From contig BQMF02000059.1 in assembly GCA_027922465.2 (NCBI GenBank), forward strand, positions 992,001 through 1,056,000: a stretch of DNA of 64,000 nucleotides, read 5' to 3'. This stretch comes from Turritopsis dohrnii (Eukaryota > Cnidaria > Hydrozoa > Anthoathecata > Oceaniidae). A program made the translations under genes and the position numbers. How positions within the stretch are numbered: the stretch's first letter is position 1; the number at the start of each line of letters is the position of its first letter. A model generated the notes under the pieces. The model ran no database searches. It was given only the letters and a program-made list of their open reading frames with translations, and was not told the origin of the DNA. Positions 1-11,944 of the stretch are shown one piece after another.

Positions 1-3000
1 ATGCGGATCTAAACACAGGATTACTTGTTCAGCTTCCCTCCCCCTGGAACCAGCATAGTTGGTAATGGTAACATCAGCGTTCTCTTCTTCTTCTTCTTCA
101 AATCCCCCTTTCAGCTGAACACGCCTCACCAAACCAGTGAAAGAAAGGAAGTATTTCGCTTTCAACAACCTCAATACATTAATGAAAAGGAGGACCTCCT
201 CCTTCTTGCTGCAAATGATGAGTCGAGATTTCTTTTGAAATGAGAAAAGTTTCTTCAAAGCTTCCTTTAACTTATAAGCATTTTCTTTCGTAAGAATGGT
301 TCCCAGTAGCTGATTTTTCTCATAAGTGTTATTTAAAAAGAATATACATGGTATCTTTCCTACAACACCATGGTCTAGCGCCTCTGACTGTTGAAATGTG
401 TAAGTGGTTTTGACGTAGTTACGTGATTCCTCTGTTGGCACAAACCTTCCATAAAAATCAAGATCATCAGGATCGTTGTAAACCATCTCAAAACCTTCTC
501 CAGTTTCATCCTTTTTATTCATCTCACTTGCACTTGATTGCATATCGGATTGATCAGTTGATGAACAGACTTTTTCTACAGAGGTTATTTCATGGTCCGA
601 TGATTGGATGGTTGGTTGGCTATCGGATACAGGAGTTGGTTGGATGGCTGGTTGGCGATCTGACGAATTAGATGATTGAACTACCTTCTTCTTTTCTTCC
701 CTTTTTCTGTCCGGTAATGGCAATATGTTATTTCCATGGAAAGCTTCTAATACATTTTGTGTTAGTTCAAACACCTTCTTCGTATTTCTCATGCACGTTT
801 TTAGCTGAATAATTTCCATTCCCGTGTTCTTCCTCAAATCTATGTCAATGTTATGACGATCTTGTAGCCGTTTATCATAAAAAACCTCCCTCCTTTTTTC
901 CATCGCACGGGTGAAGAACGCAATGTGACTTTTCTCCAATCTTTCCTGATTCTTCTCGAGGAGACTGCCAATTTTCCTGGATTCGAACTCATCTAAAACT
1001 TCTTTATCGACTTCATCACAAAGAAGATGAAACTCAATACTGCTTTGTACATACCTCCTCACCAAAGCCTCTAATACTGACGATGGGGTTACGTTGCTAA
1101 TACCCATCTCCTGAAACTCCTTTGCCAAATCTTTTGTAACATCGTCAATATTCCCAGCGATGATTTTTCGCTCAATATCGGAAGGGTATTGCTGCTCTAA
1201 AACTTTGCAGTATTTTGTTACGTCATCTCTGGCTCCACTGGTCTTATCGAAAACGATCATATAAGCATGAACGGGCCCCTCCGCAAATTCCAAGATCTTT
1301 TCAAGAAGGGACCTCGCGACCAGTGATTTGCCTGAGCCATAGGGTCCCTGAACGATCTTCCAATGGGAGGGATCTTCAACAGCCCGTTGCTGCTCAGGTC
1401 GCAGCCAGAGATAGTTGATGACGTTCTTCTTAGAAAGTACTGATAATGCTACAGCTTTGGTTGCGATGGAAGCCAACAGGAGCTCAAAGAACAATTTCAA
1501 TTTCGTTCTCATGCCTTGTATTTCTTCTGTAGTCATTTCATGTGAAAAGTTCTCGTGGATTTTGTCAAGCCAGGTACGGAGTCTTTTGCTATTACCAAGA
1601 GTTTCTTTATCAAGAATCAGGAAGTTTTCTGTTGAGGAGTCACTGGTGTGGTATGGTGCTGCGACACAATTAATAAAGTAAACAGGTTCACCAAAGATAA
1701 CATTTCCACAGGAATATAGCAACAGACGTGAATAAGCATCCACATTCTTTAAGGTATCCAAGACTTCCCCTTCCAAACTTGATTTTGAAAACATCAAATT
1801 GTAAATACAAGCCATATCAGGCTGTATTACCAGCATTCTGTCACTGGTGTCAGATTTCGCAAGCTTGGTAAGGTTTATTTTCAATTTCTTGGCGACCTCT
1901 TTCACATCAATTCCAACAGCATCAAAATGTTTCAGCAAGTCAAAGCCTGTTACAAAGACTAGATTTTCTGTTCTGCTTGCCAATTCAAACATAGTGCAGA
2001 TATCAGCTAAGTCTTTTTTCCACCAATGTTTTGGTGGAATGATATGACAACCTCTTAATGCGGATGCTTCCGCACCAAGAAATTCCTTCAAGAACTTTTG
2101 ACAGCAAGAGGAATACACAGCAAAATCCATTTTTTTAGGAATCATTCTACCACTGCATTCAATTTTTATATTTTCAGGAGGAGGAATTTTTTGTTGGAGC
2201 AAGGTCCTGTATGTGTTTTCGTAAGCAGTGTATGTGATTATCTTTGGGTTGGTATATTCAATATTGATAAATTTACAAGCATCTTCCACATTTGAAGTAA
2301 GTTCCCTGAAATCATAAACTTACTCGCTGAAATCAAACTTACTTGAATGTCTTGATTAGAGAGAATGTTCACAAAATGTAAAAGAACACTTTTTTTGGAT
2401 TTAATGGACAATACAGTTCACAAGTAACTGAATAAATAAATATAAATATAATGGTGCATGCTAATACTTACAATTGAGAGTTGCCAGCAAGGACATGTTG
2501 GTGTGATTGATTGATTAAAGGCTTACAGGCATCTAAAGAAGAAGTGCAAGTCTTAGTTAAAAAGATGTTGGAATCCTCTGTTCATTATTGTTGGTAAAGT
2601 ATTGTCCTTATTATAAGATAACATTAAGAAAAACTATGAATTTCTACATCAAAAATACTACTTGTTTGGTGTATGTTCAAAGAAATCTATCTACACTTAT
2701 TTTATTTACAATTAATTTTAAAAGTTCACCCCAAAATTGTTGAGCTAATTCATGAAACATGCCAAAAAATGTTTAATCATTATTTAAATAGATCAAGTAG
2801 ATAAAACGAGGCAAATTTAATTGTTTATTATTGCAGCTGCAAAAACTATCAAGTTCTATCAACAATTGCATCCAGGCGCGGATTTAAGGTATGTCAAACT
2901 GTGCGACCGACATACCTGTAAAAAAAACTCAAAAAAACAATAATTCAGCATTTCTTACATTGCAGTGATTTGTGACGTACGTGTTATTTGCTTATTTACT

Positions 3001-6000
3001 GATACGGCAGTAAACTCCGTATATCTCAAGTAATGTCTTTCAGAATTGTGCGAGCCGTTTCGCATATGTGCGAAATGCCTAGCCTAGACACAATGGCACT
3101 CAATACTGACCTTAAAAATTGCGGCGAGGAGGTAAGCCATGACACAGGCTAGACCTAGGTATGTTGAAAAATCTATCTGCCATATTCAGCAACCCCCTAT
3201 TTTTCAATGGGCGTGTATTTTGACGTCAAAATTTAACTTGGTATCAAATGCAGCAGTGAGTTCAACGGCAACAGCCTATTGCGTGCTTGGTAGGATAAAA
3301 TATCAAAAACAGTATGTTATCAAACCACATTGTGCAAATATGTGCGAGAAATTCAAGCCTTATGCATGCTTTATTCATGGCCTCTCTCTGGATGAAGGTA
3401 AGTTATTTTTTTAACTAACCCAACAAACATAAAGATTCTAACTTGACTTCGGTTTGAAGTGTGTTTTGATAACTGCATGACAATTCAAACTGAAATTATT
3501 ATCCACTTAGTTGCAGATTAATGCAAAAATTCCATGGTCGATACTCTGCAGATATAAACAATTATTGAATTTCTTTAAAATTCTTGTTATTACTCCAAGC
3601 ACCGATGTTTTTCTTTGGTTTACGATATACACAAGATTTATTCGTTTTGTAAAATAAAACATGTTTCAGTCATCTCTCCCTATGCTATTTACAGACAAGA
3701 AGAGTTTATCTACTTCAAGGAGTATACATGAATATTGAAGCTGTAAATAATTGTTGCTCTAGTATTTGGTCTTCGTTAGTGTGAATTTTAGTATTATATA
3801 CACTGTCATAACTAAAAACATCCAAGTTTATTATTCGCAGTTTGGTGAAGTAAAATATTAATTTGTTCAGCCATGAATTCCCATCAACTCAGGAGACACA
3901 AAGAGATTCTCTTTTTTAATGAAGCTGTCATTTATCAAAATCTGCATCACTTCCTAATCATTTTGTTCCACTAATATCAAATTCAACCAACAAAAACCCC
4001 ACACTTTTCTTGACCTAGTAGAAGAAAGAAGCTTTTCTTTCCAGCTATGATAAAAACATTAAGACAACAATATATTAATTTAGTATTTTAGCAGCATCTA
4101 AACAATACTGATTGATCTGTCAAATTCCTGTAATAATTCATTTGTGAAAAGCAATAATTATATATACAGTCGAATCTCTATAATTCAAACCTCCATAATT
4201 CGAACTGTATTACTGTTTACTGTATTTCCAATAACAACAGCTATATATGATGAAAGTCACTCCAACTTATTACCCAGCACACTTCTCTGTGTAACATGAA
4301 TCTTAGTCATTCTCAAGTGATTCCTTAATGACAAGTAATGACAATAACACAGTACTGGTAGTGATAATGCTTATAACTCTTATCGAAACCTTTACCCTTT
4401 GGAAAGATTAAATTCTATTTCTAAGAATGTAAATGGAGAGCCCTAGGTGAGTTACTCTGAATTACTTTGTTATAATGCATGTTCAAATGATGAAAAATTC
4501 TAGTAACCAAGGGCTTGTCCAGATTCAATGCTAGAAAGTTTTCCATTGGCTAAAAAATTTCAATGGCTTTGATATTCAGTCAACACTGATGGTGTGTACT
4601 GCCTTTATTGTGCCTTTATTTGCTCTTTTTGGAAAGCAGAATTCATCATGCGACACACATTTGTGAAAAAACAGCAGAGCAGAACCTATTTGACATTAGC
4701 TTAGTGCTGTTAATATTTTAGAAAACATGAAAGTTTTGTATTTGGGTTCTATAATCATTACTCCCAAATTTGGTGGCAATGTCTTCAGGACACTGTCATG
4801 ATGTTGATGTAATAATTAATTAATGTTAATTGAAGAAAATCACCAAATGAAATCCTTCACTCCATTATATTGGTTACAAGGTGCAATTCTTCTTTTCAGA
4901 TTCATCAAGATGATTTCCAATTTTATTCTGAGGTTGATAAGATGTTGTACTTGAAGAAGCACATTGAAGCTTCTACTTATTTGTTTCATAGTGTGAAATA
5001 GTTGTGAAATGTTTTTGCATTATCTTTACAGATCTTTAAGATTTTCCAAGATCGTCTTTTGTGTTGATAAATCAATAGAATAACCCAACCCCTTTTGAAT
5101 CGCCATTCAAGGGGCACTTCACCTGACATTCTGTGACGTTGTGTATCGGTTCACTGGTGAAGTATTCCCTTTTCCATAGACCCCATTTGTCTGTCCATGT
5201 CCGGCCATGTTGAGCCTAGACATGCTGACGAGCCTTGATATTAGGCGAAACAGACAACTAGTTTGAAATGTTATAGAAATTCCATGGGAGTACAGTTTTA
5301 AAGGACTGGGAAACGTTTCGTTACCGAGATAATAAAATGTGATCTGAACGCTATTATTACTGCTATGTTTTACTGCCTCTCGAGACCTTCAATTGTTAAA
5401 AATTTCAAAAAGTTCCGCTGCGCCTCGCAATTCATTTTGGTCGCGTTCGCGACATACCTTCAGAAAATCCTAGATCCGCGCCTGGCATCTGCAATGTAGC
5501 TTTTCCACTATCTCTCAACAATTTTTGTGATATAACTTTCAGCTCACGGGAAACAAAATTCTGATTTTAAAATGATGAATTGTTTACAAATTGTTTAAAA
5601 ATCGTCTTTGGGGACGATTCTTCATTTAATTTTTTCATTGTTTATTAAATACGAGTGTATATAGATGAGTTTCTGATGTTAATTACCAGTTAAAGATCCG
5701 TTTAAACTAAAAATTTAATAAACTTCACAAAAATAGATTTCGAGTGCTAATGAGTATTATTTTTAATAGCAACCCGGGTAAAAAATTTTTTTGTCTTAAA
5801 AACGCCTCCTGAGAACCGGTTTAACCGACAGTGTGCAGAGAGCATCTAATTGCCAACCAAGATGCGTGCGCATATTGGTAGGAAATTGACATGATCTATT
5901 AAGCATTTATGTTGAAACTCATAGCAATTATCGAGCAAAAAACACTAATGTTTATAAACATCATGTCACTTAGAAACTCATCTATACAGTGTGTCTCTGA

Positions 6001-9000
6001 GAAATTTAGCCCGAAACTTCAACAAGCAGTATATCAATTCTGTAAACTATCTTATAATTCAAAAAAAACTTTGTATTTATGGATGGTTAAGAAGTTAAAA
6101 GGGATTTCGTAGAGGTAACGGATCATTTAAACTATAATGATCGATTAACACATTCTTACAGTAAAAACTACAAAAAATTACAAATGTAAACAATAAAACT
6201 AAAAGTCATTTTAACAAAGAAATTTTATATCTATTAAGAAAGTAGTGATGCGTTAGATGCCAAAAAACTGTTATAACTTGGAAAATATTTCCAATTTTTA
6301 ATGTCTAATTATTATATCTACAGAAAGCCAACAAAATGCTCTTTCTAATGGTATAAAAAACAAATCACTGTATGAAAAGTTATTAGATGTTAAACCTTCG
6401 GGCTAAATTTCTCAGAGACATACTGTAAGAAAGTTTTACAAGAATAATAAAGTTAAAAAGCAATCTTTATTAACTTCAGTAAACTGATATTAACTTTTAA
6501 TTAACATTTTACTTCAGTAAACTGATATCATGATGAAACAACATACCTTTAGAGCATAATATCTTTTCAACATCTTGTATAACTTTGCGATGTTTAAGCA
6601 ATTCTAAAATTGGCTTCAACGTTTCCCAAGAGCACATTTGAGATGTTGCTTTCCACTGATTTAAGACTTGCTGAAGTTGTTCCATTAGCTTTTCCTTTTT
6701 TGCATATATTCGCACACAATCTTCATATGACAAAAGAAAGTGGGCAATGAAACGAGAATCTTTGATAGCTGATGAGTTTGTCAGGATGAAAGAAACTTTA
6801 CCGAACATATCTTCATGAAAATGTTTGATAGATTTATCTAAATAAACATTCACATTTAAAATATTGAAGAACATCATCATAGGAACTTTGTAGATCATAG
6901 AACGCTAAGGTATGATACTTATTCGAATGAAGTTTATGATAAACTACTGAAGAAAAAATTCAAGATAAACTTCATTCCTTTTTTTCTCTTTGAATGTTGA
7001 TGAGCATGAATGTAAGTTGATGGACTTATCTCCAACAAATTTCAGGAAAGTTACATGCTGGAAAATCAAAACATAACTTTCTATGAAATATTTCATTTTC
7101 TTTTTCTCCAAAGTCGACCATGTTTCCGTATCAGGAGTAGCTGCACTACTCTTAGGTGTTAGACAACCTTCTTAAATTATTACGACCATTGCCAGTTAAA
7201 TTTAAAACAAAACTGTTCAGTCTGTCAACAAGTCAACAACACTGCCATGAAAAGATCAAGTTCACAGCTTTTATTATATTGTTAAAACAATTTTCAATTC
7301 TGTTCAATAATAATACAAAAAGTGACATTATGTTTTCAGAATTAAATGAAACTTGTAAATTTTTTCTTTTAAACCAATCACATCAAAACCAACTTCTATG
7401 TGGTGAGATTGAGATATTAACAATAGTCATAGAAATAGCGGTAATGAGATTATAATAGCTACAGTAAAGCCGAAACCCATACCTTTTCTCAATTTATCGA
7501 AGCAATTTTTGATATGTCTTGTCTCGATCTGAAGACCACCAAGACGACATTCAATCAAAACATTATTCACAAATTCCAATGGATTTTCAACTTCTTGATC
7601 AAAAATCTGCCAGCACAAAAATTCAAAAAATTGATGACGTTCATATCTTTCATAAAACTCATCAACTTTATCGGAAAAATTTGCCATTCGTCCAGCTATT
7701 TCTTTTTTTCCTTTACCCATTGTCCTGCGATCAGCCAACCAAACAATGACCTTTTTTAGTTCTTCTTCAGAATAGGCTATAAATAAATTCATTTCAACAA
7801 TGACAACAACATCAACTAATTCAACATTATGTACCAGTTAGTATTAGGTAACTTCATTCAATATTTTGCTAACCAGCAGTTATGCTTTCAAGTGTATAGT
7901 CTTCAGGTGTACTCAAACCAATTTTTTCTTTAAAATTAGTCCAAACAGACTTTTTTTGGCTGCTTTGATGGAGCAATGTCACAGGTTGTTGAAGAGAGTG
8001 TAGCAATAGCTTAACCTTTTCCATCAGTTTGTTTTCAAACAGCATATTGAAGAATGTTGAAGATTTATGAAGATTAAGGCATGCGATGGGAGTGACTTAC
8101 AAGGACTTAGGAAAAAATCAGAATGAAATGAGAATTTATTTATGTCAATGAAACACATGATTGGTGGATTCAAAAAACAATATCATTGATGTAGGATGGA
8201 TGAAACCACTAAGATATAAAACTTTCGTTTTCAGAATGTGAATGGAATGTGCAAATCTGCCCTCAGATAACATGGCAATTTAATTTATGAGCTATTATAC
8301 TTCCTTACTCATTAGATTGGTCGCACCCAGCAACAGTCAAAATAAGCATAACAATTGATAATCAATTTTGTAAATGTTTGGGTAAAGTGATAGTTCAAAT
8401 TAATTTTCACTGCATGGTACTTGCAATAGAAAATAAATGTATTGTTTCACTTGATATATCAACTTTGTTGTGAATTCCTGTATCAGCCAGGGCAAATCAA
8501 ATAATTGCATATCAATTTTGCTTTTGATGATTACCAGTAAAATTCTTAGATGTAGAATTCCTAATTACCCAGGGTTTTTGCCAATTTCTTGCTATGTAAG
8601 GAGATTTTGCATTCAAGACCATGCTTTCTGTAAAAGATCTCATGTCATTGCAAGCACAATTGGGACCATCGCAACAAAACCCAAAATTACAAATTCCAAC
8701 AAAAAATTACAAATTTCATATAAGATAGAAACTTGAAAAGAAGATAGTTCTGGAAAAACAATGAACAATGATAATAACAAGGAATTTAACTAATTCAATT
8801 TATATGTTAGTAAAACAGTATCAAGTTTTTACTAACCAGCAGTTATGCTTTCAACTGTACTCTCTTCAGGTGTACTCAAGCCAATTCCTTCTTCAAAATT
8901 TGTCCCAAAAGGCTTTTTAACATTTGGCTGCTTTGAGGGAGCAGTGTTTGAGGTTGCTGAAGAGAGTGTCGTAGTAGTTGTAGGATCATGTTCAGTAATG

Positions 9001-9113
9001 GTTGCTGGACGTTCTGATGTCAATGATCTTGGTATTGAATGAGGTAACAATGCACTCTCTTCTGGTATGATTTCACACTCTTCCAGGTTATAACACGATG
9101 AATTGAATGACAT
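1..9113 (-). CDS. Spliced gene with P-loop/SF1-helicase-like ATPase domain (3' end off window)
   Basis: Five exons are proposed: 9113-8837 (ATG at 9113), 7776-7483, about 6873-6547, 2532-2472 and 2305 to beyond base 1. Phases agree at the A/B junction and across the last three exons. The 61-nt exon at 2532-2472 has AG and GT borders and links exons C and E exactly in frame. Exon A is rich in S, T and P and looks disordered. Exons B and C are helical and could form a death-fold-like adaptor, but I do not recognise them. The last exon has 768 open codons with Walker A GPYGSGKS near its codon 315, a DE-box-like LLCDEVD about 110 residues on, LKTCMRNTK resembling SF1 motif IV, an S/T/Q-rich linker, and NYAGSRGREAEQVILCL resembling the UvrD-type motif V. 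The product is likely an intracellular NTPase; its role is unknown. The exon C acceptor is uncertain: the best pyrimidine-preceded site gives an early stop, and the phase-compatible site at 6873 is weak. Confidence 0.7.
2873..5484. mobile_element. hAT-like element, 2.6 kb, 5-bp target duplication, non-autonomous
   Basis: The left end reads CAGGCGCGGATTTAAGG and the right end reads TAGATCCGCGCCTG, an imperfect terminal inverted repeat; both ends are followed inward by GGTATGTC-like sequence. The 5 bases GCATC occur immediately outside both ends (2868-2872 and 5485-5489), as expected for a target-site duplication. CAG...CTG ends with a short duplication fit the hAT superfamily. I see no convincing transposase; the small open frames inside have no recognisable domain. 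The element sits in an intron of the left gene. Confidence 0.8.
4167..4202. repeat. pogo/Tigger-like transposon end
   Basis: The sequence around CAGTCGAATCTCTATAATTC followed by TTCGAA resembles the terminal repeat of pogo/Tigger elements (CAGT, then a TCGAA-type repeat). Only one end is visible, inside the hAT-like element, so this is a fragment at best. Confidence 0.35.
5649..5892 (-). repeat. Reverse-strand copy of the sequence upstream of the transposase at 54.4-54.6 kb
   Basis: Read on the minus strand this segment matches 54,382-54,610 almost base for base over roughly 240 bases. Shared anchors include the stretch around CATCTTGGTTGGCAATTAGA and CTGTCGGTTAAACCGGTTCT. The main difference is about 17 bases containing TACCCGGGTTGC, which are present here and missing from the copy inside the transposon. 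This is either a relic of a sister transposon or an independent repeat present at both places. Confidence 0.85.
7868..8010 (-). pseudogene. Decayed tandem copy of the 3' part of the first exon of the left gene
   Basis: The segment closely resembles 8831-8975, including the phrase encoding STPE followed by ESITA and the splice donor context GCTG|GTTAG. A one-base length difference shifts the frame between the APSKQP-like stretch and the downstream part. The copy therefore cannot encode the same continuous peptide, although its donor is preserved at 7874/7873. It lies between exons A and B, so it looks like a local exon duplication that has decayed. An alternative is a cryptic alternative exon. 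Confidence 0.7.
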
Positions 9114-9727
9114 GTTGGAATTTTCTAAAGAATCAAAAATTTTGTATCAGCATCATAAAATTCATCCATTTAAACTCAATTAAAATTCTGGAAAATAAAA
9201 TGAAACAAATTAACTTAGTTTTGAAAAATGTTTGGTTCTGTGACAGTTTATGTTTAACATTTTGAAGTTGTGCATGTAAATGTCAGAATGTTGTCAATGT
9301 ATATACACAACCCTATCTCCATTTGACTAGTGGAATGTATACCATTAGGAATGTATATAAACCACCTATGTACAAAGCACAGTGAAATTGCATGTTTGCA
9401 TGCTTTTAAAACACCAAATCTGAAACATCAAAAATGATGATATACTATTTGTAAAGTGCTTGTAAAAAAAATCATATTTAATCGGAAATCAGCCAATCTG
9501 TAAGTAGCACAGCTAGTAAAGTGGCACAGTTAAAAAGTACAAAGTGGTGGAAAATAATGATAAAGTGGCACACAAATTACTAAGAGGAGCTACAATTACA
9601 AAATGGCACACAATATCATCTATCATCTGCATAGATTCTAGAAAGGATGTCATTTTTGTTGATGTCTTTAGGGCAGTTAAGGAGGACAGCTTCAACTTGA
9701 CTAAACAAAATTCTTTACCTGCTTTAT

Positions 9728-10111
9728 CAGGCCTCGAAATCTCAAACTTGCACGTAAACTATACTTCATTTCCGTATTATATCAGTAACAGAAACGATCG
9801 TTACTGATGTAGTTCATTAATGACTGGGTACTGCTATTTTGGTTCTGGGAAACGATCGTTTCCGTATATTGTTACCAAAAAGCGCCAGCTGAGTGACGAA
9901 TGAAAGTTAAATGAGTCCGTTAAAGTTAAAGGGTCATTTGATTTGACATTTTATTTCATTTTATATCGTTATCATCTCAGTGCTTCACTGTTATATCTTC
10001 TATAAAGCTGAAACGAGTACTTTACAGAAACAGAAATTCGTTTCCCTGGTTGATGCTATCACGGTACAATGCGGTAACGGAACGATCGTTACCGTGAAAT
10101 TTTGAGGCCTG
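9728..10111. mobile_element. hAT-like MITE with AACGATCGTT palindromes
   Basis: The ends are CAGGCCTCGAAATCTC and its near inverted complement ATTTTGAGGCCTG, 384 bp apart, with no coding capacity. The palindromic decamer AACGATCGTT or a one-base variant occurs three times inside (near 9795, 9852 and 10080). The flanks do not show a clean duplication (TTTAT on the left, TTAAT on the right), so the insertion is old or the boundaries are slightly off. Confidence 0.7.
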
Positions 10112-10425
10112 TTAATTGATTTTGTTATTTTGGGGACAAAGGGTGATAGGCCTATTATTGTGAAACAGTTTTGAGATTGCCAACTAAGCTAACTTCAGTC
10201 TATTCACAATAATGACTTACTTTCCATTTAAACCTCACAAGCCTCCTTTTGAGTGTAATGTTCTTTTCACATCTGATGGGCCTATGTCACGACACGTGCT
10301 ATTATACTGATCGTCAATTATCAATGGTCTAACGAAAAAATGACCATGATTAAGAAGATTTTGACAGATTTACTGTCAAAAAAGAAATATAAAAGTGCAA
10401 CACAGATTTTGGATTAGTATATAAT

Positions 10426-11008
10426 AGTAACCTGAGTAAAAGCTTTTGACCATCGCGTCTAACTGTGTAAATGATGTGTCAAATCGCCTTCTTTCCGTGT
10501 CGCAAGAGGTGACGAACAATTAAATCACAGAATTATGACTGGAAGGTTTACCCATGTTGTAGAGCTTGAAAAACTGATCAGAAAAATGTATGGTAACGTT
10601 TCGACCAACTGTTACCAAAATATCCTTGATCAAAGATTATGATGACATCACATTCGCAACTTTCATTGCTTGTATGACCGACCCCCAAAAACATCAGTTA
10701 TTGGTTCTCAAGATATTTCCCTAAAAACTTCGTGTTTGATTGGGGATGCAATGCAATGCTTCCCCTTTGATGATAAGAAAATCTGACGTCAGATGCCACA
10801 TACTTTTATACTACTTTACATGGTTTCAGGCACAACTAAGATCACTTTTTTGACCAGTTTTTCGAGCTCTACAACATGGGTACATTTTCTGTTTCAAACT
10901 CCCAAATTGAAAATTTCCGTCATGGGGGTTTGCACATGGGAAAGGCAAATTTGACACATCCTTTTCGTGGTTAAACTTGGTAAAAAATTTTACCCGGGTT
11001 ACTAGTCT
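10426..11008. mobile_element. Inverted-repeat element, TACCCGGG family, full copy
   Basis: The left end (TAGTAACCTGAGTAAAAG) and the right end (its inverse, TTTTACCCGGGTTACTA) face each other. The outer 170-180 bases on each side are inverted copies containing CCCATGTTGTAGAGCT and AAAAACTG. The central part contains GGGGATGCAATGCAATG and a TGACGTCA. There is no open frame of note. Related partial copies lie at 11,040-11,270, 14,190-14,570, 15,480-15,770 and 18,220-18,405. Confidence 0.7.
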
Positions 11009-11039
11009 AGCGAGTGCATGTTTTTTAACGATTATTATA

Positions 11040-11270
11040 TAGTAGCATGTGGCGTGATGTCAGTTTTTTTTACGATTATGTTTTTTGGAGTCCACGACAC
11101 AGGCGATGGGGTGACAAAAGTTTTGGGTTTAAATATTGTTGGGTGGTGCAGCTATGACGTCAACAAAATTTATCTCTCTAACGTTTGATCGTAGCAAAAT
11201 GATCCAATACATTTTTTTGATCAGTTTTTCTACAACATGGGTACCTTTTCCAATCACGATACAGGATTTC
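11040..11270. repeat. Partial copy of the TACCCGGG inverted-repeat family
   Basis: This copy shares, in the same order as the copy at 14,190-14,570, a CACGACAC-like stretch, GGGGTGAC, GCAGCTATGACGTCA, ATACATTTTTTTGATCAG and ACAACATGGGTAC. It is cut off before the TACCCGGG end. Confidence 0.65.
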
Positions 11271-11404
11271 CGCGCAACGTTTTGTGAAATTAAAACCCGT
11301 AAACTTTTACGCGAGATGCTAGTGCCTTCAATTGATAATAGATATTGTGAATGGATATGTCATTTTGTTTTCTCTGTTTTTTCAAAAATCTACATGTGTT
11401 GTTC

Positions 11405-11530
11405 CAGGGGATATTGATAACAAACGATATCAACGTTATTTATTAACGAAAATATTGTAAATAAAACAATAGAATTAACGATAATATGCAATGATATTAT
11501 CATTAATTTATTTAATAACGTTATTATCGT
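11405..11530 (+). repeat. Terminal piece of an AT-rich CAGGGG-ended element
   Basis: CAGGGGATATTGATAACAAA is followed by an extremely AT-rich tract built from TTAACGATAAT-like units. The same end occurs inverted at 17,867 and again at 21,698. The 11,405 and 17,867 ends face each other, but their flanks do not match, so I do not claim a single 6.5 kb element. Confidence 0.6.
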
Positions 11531-11944
11531 AAGAAAATAACTATAATTTCAATATTTACGTAAATAATGCAATATTAAACAAGTGATCCTTTATTTGTGA
11601 CAAGGAAACCATTTCGCATAATAGTAATTTTTCTTACACTTGATGACAAATTGATGAGAAATTCAGTTTTTTTACAATCAAGTAAACATATGCTTATGTT
11701 AAGATAAGAATTGTGTCGGTTCCATCACTTCATGCTAACACTCTTATGCTTGACTGTTGTATGACAATGAGACTGGAATGGACAGAGGTACCACTATTTG
11801 GAAACCTCCATCATCAACATTGACTACTGCGAGAAGAGTGCGCACCCACACAAGCCTTACAGCCAGGACATGGGAGAGTTTTAGAGCCTTGTGTAAACAC
11901 AGCTTTCATAAACTTCATAAAAAACTTAAGGAAACAGGTATTAT

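Noticed and set aside
1215..2295. Several plus-strand frames of 65-90 codons.
   Set aside because: They are shadows of the continuous minus-strand exon, which has no stop over 768 codons.
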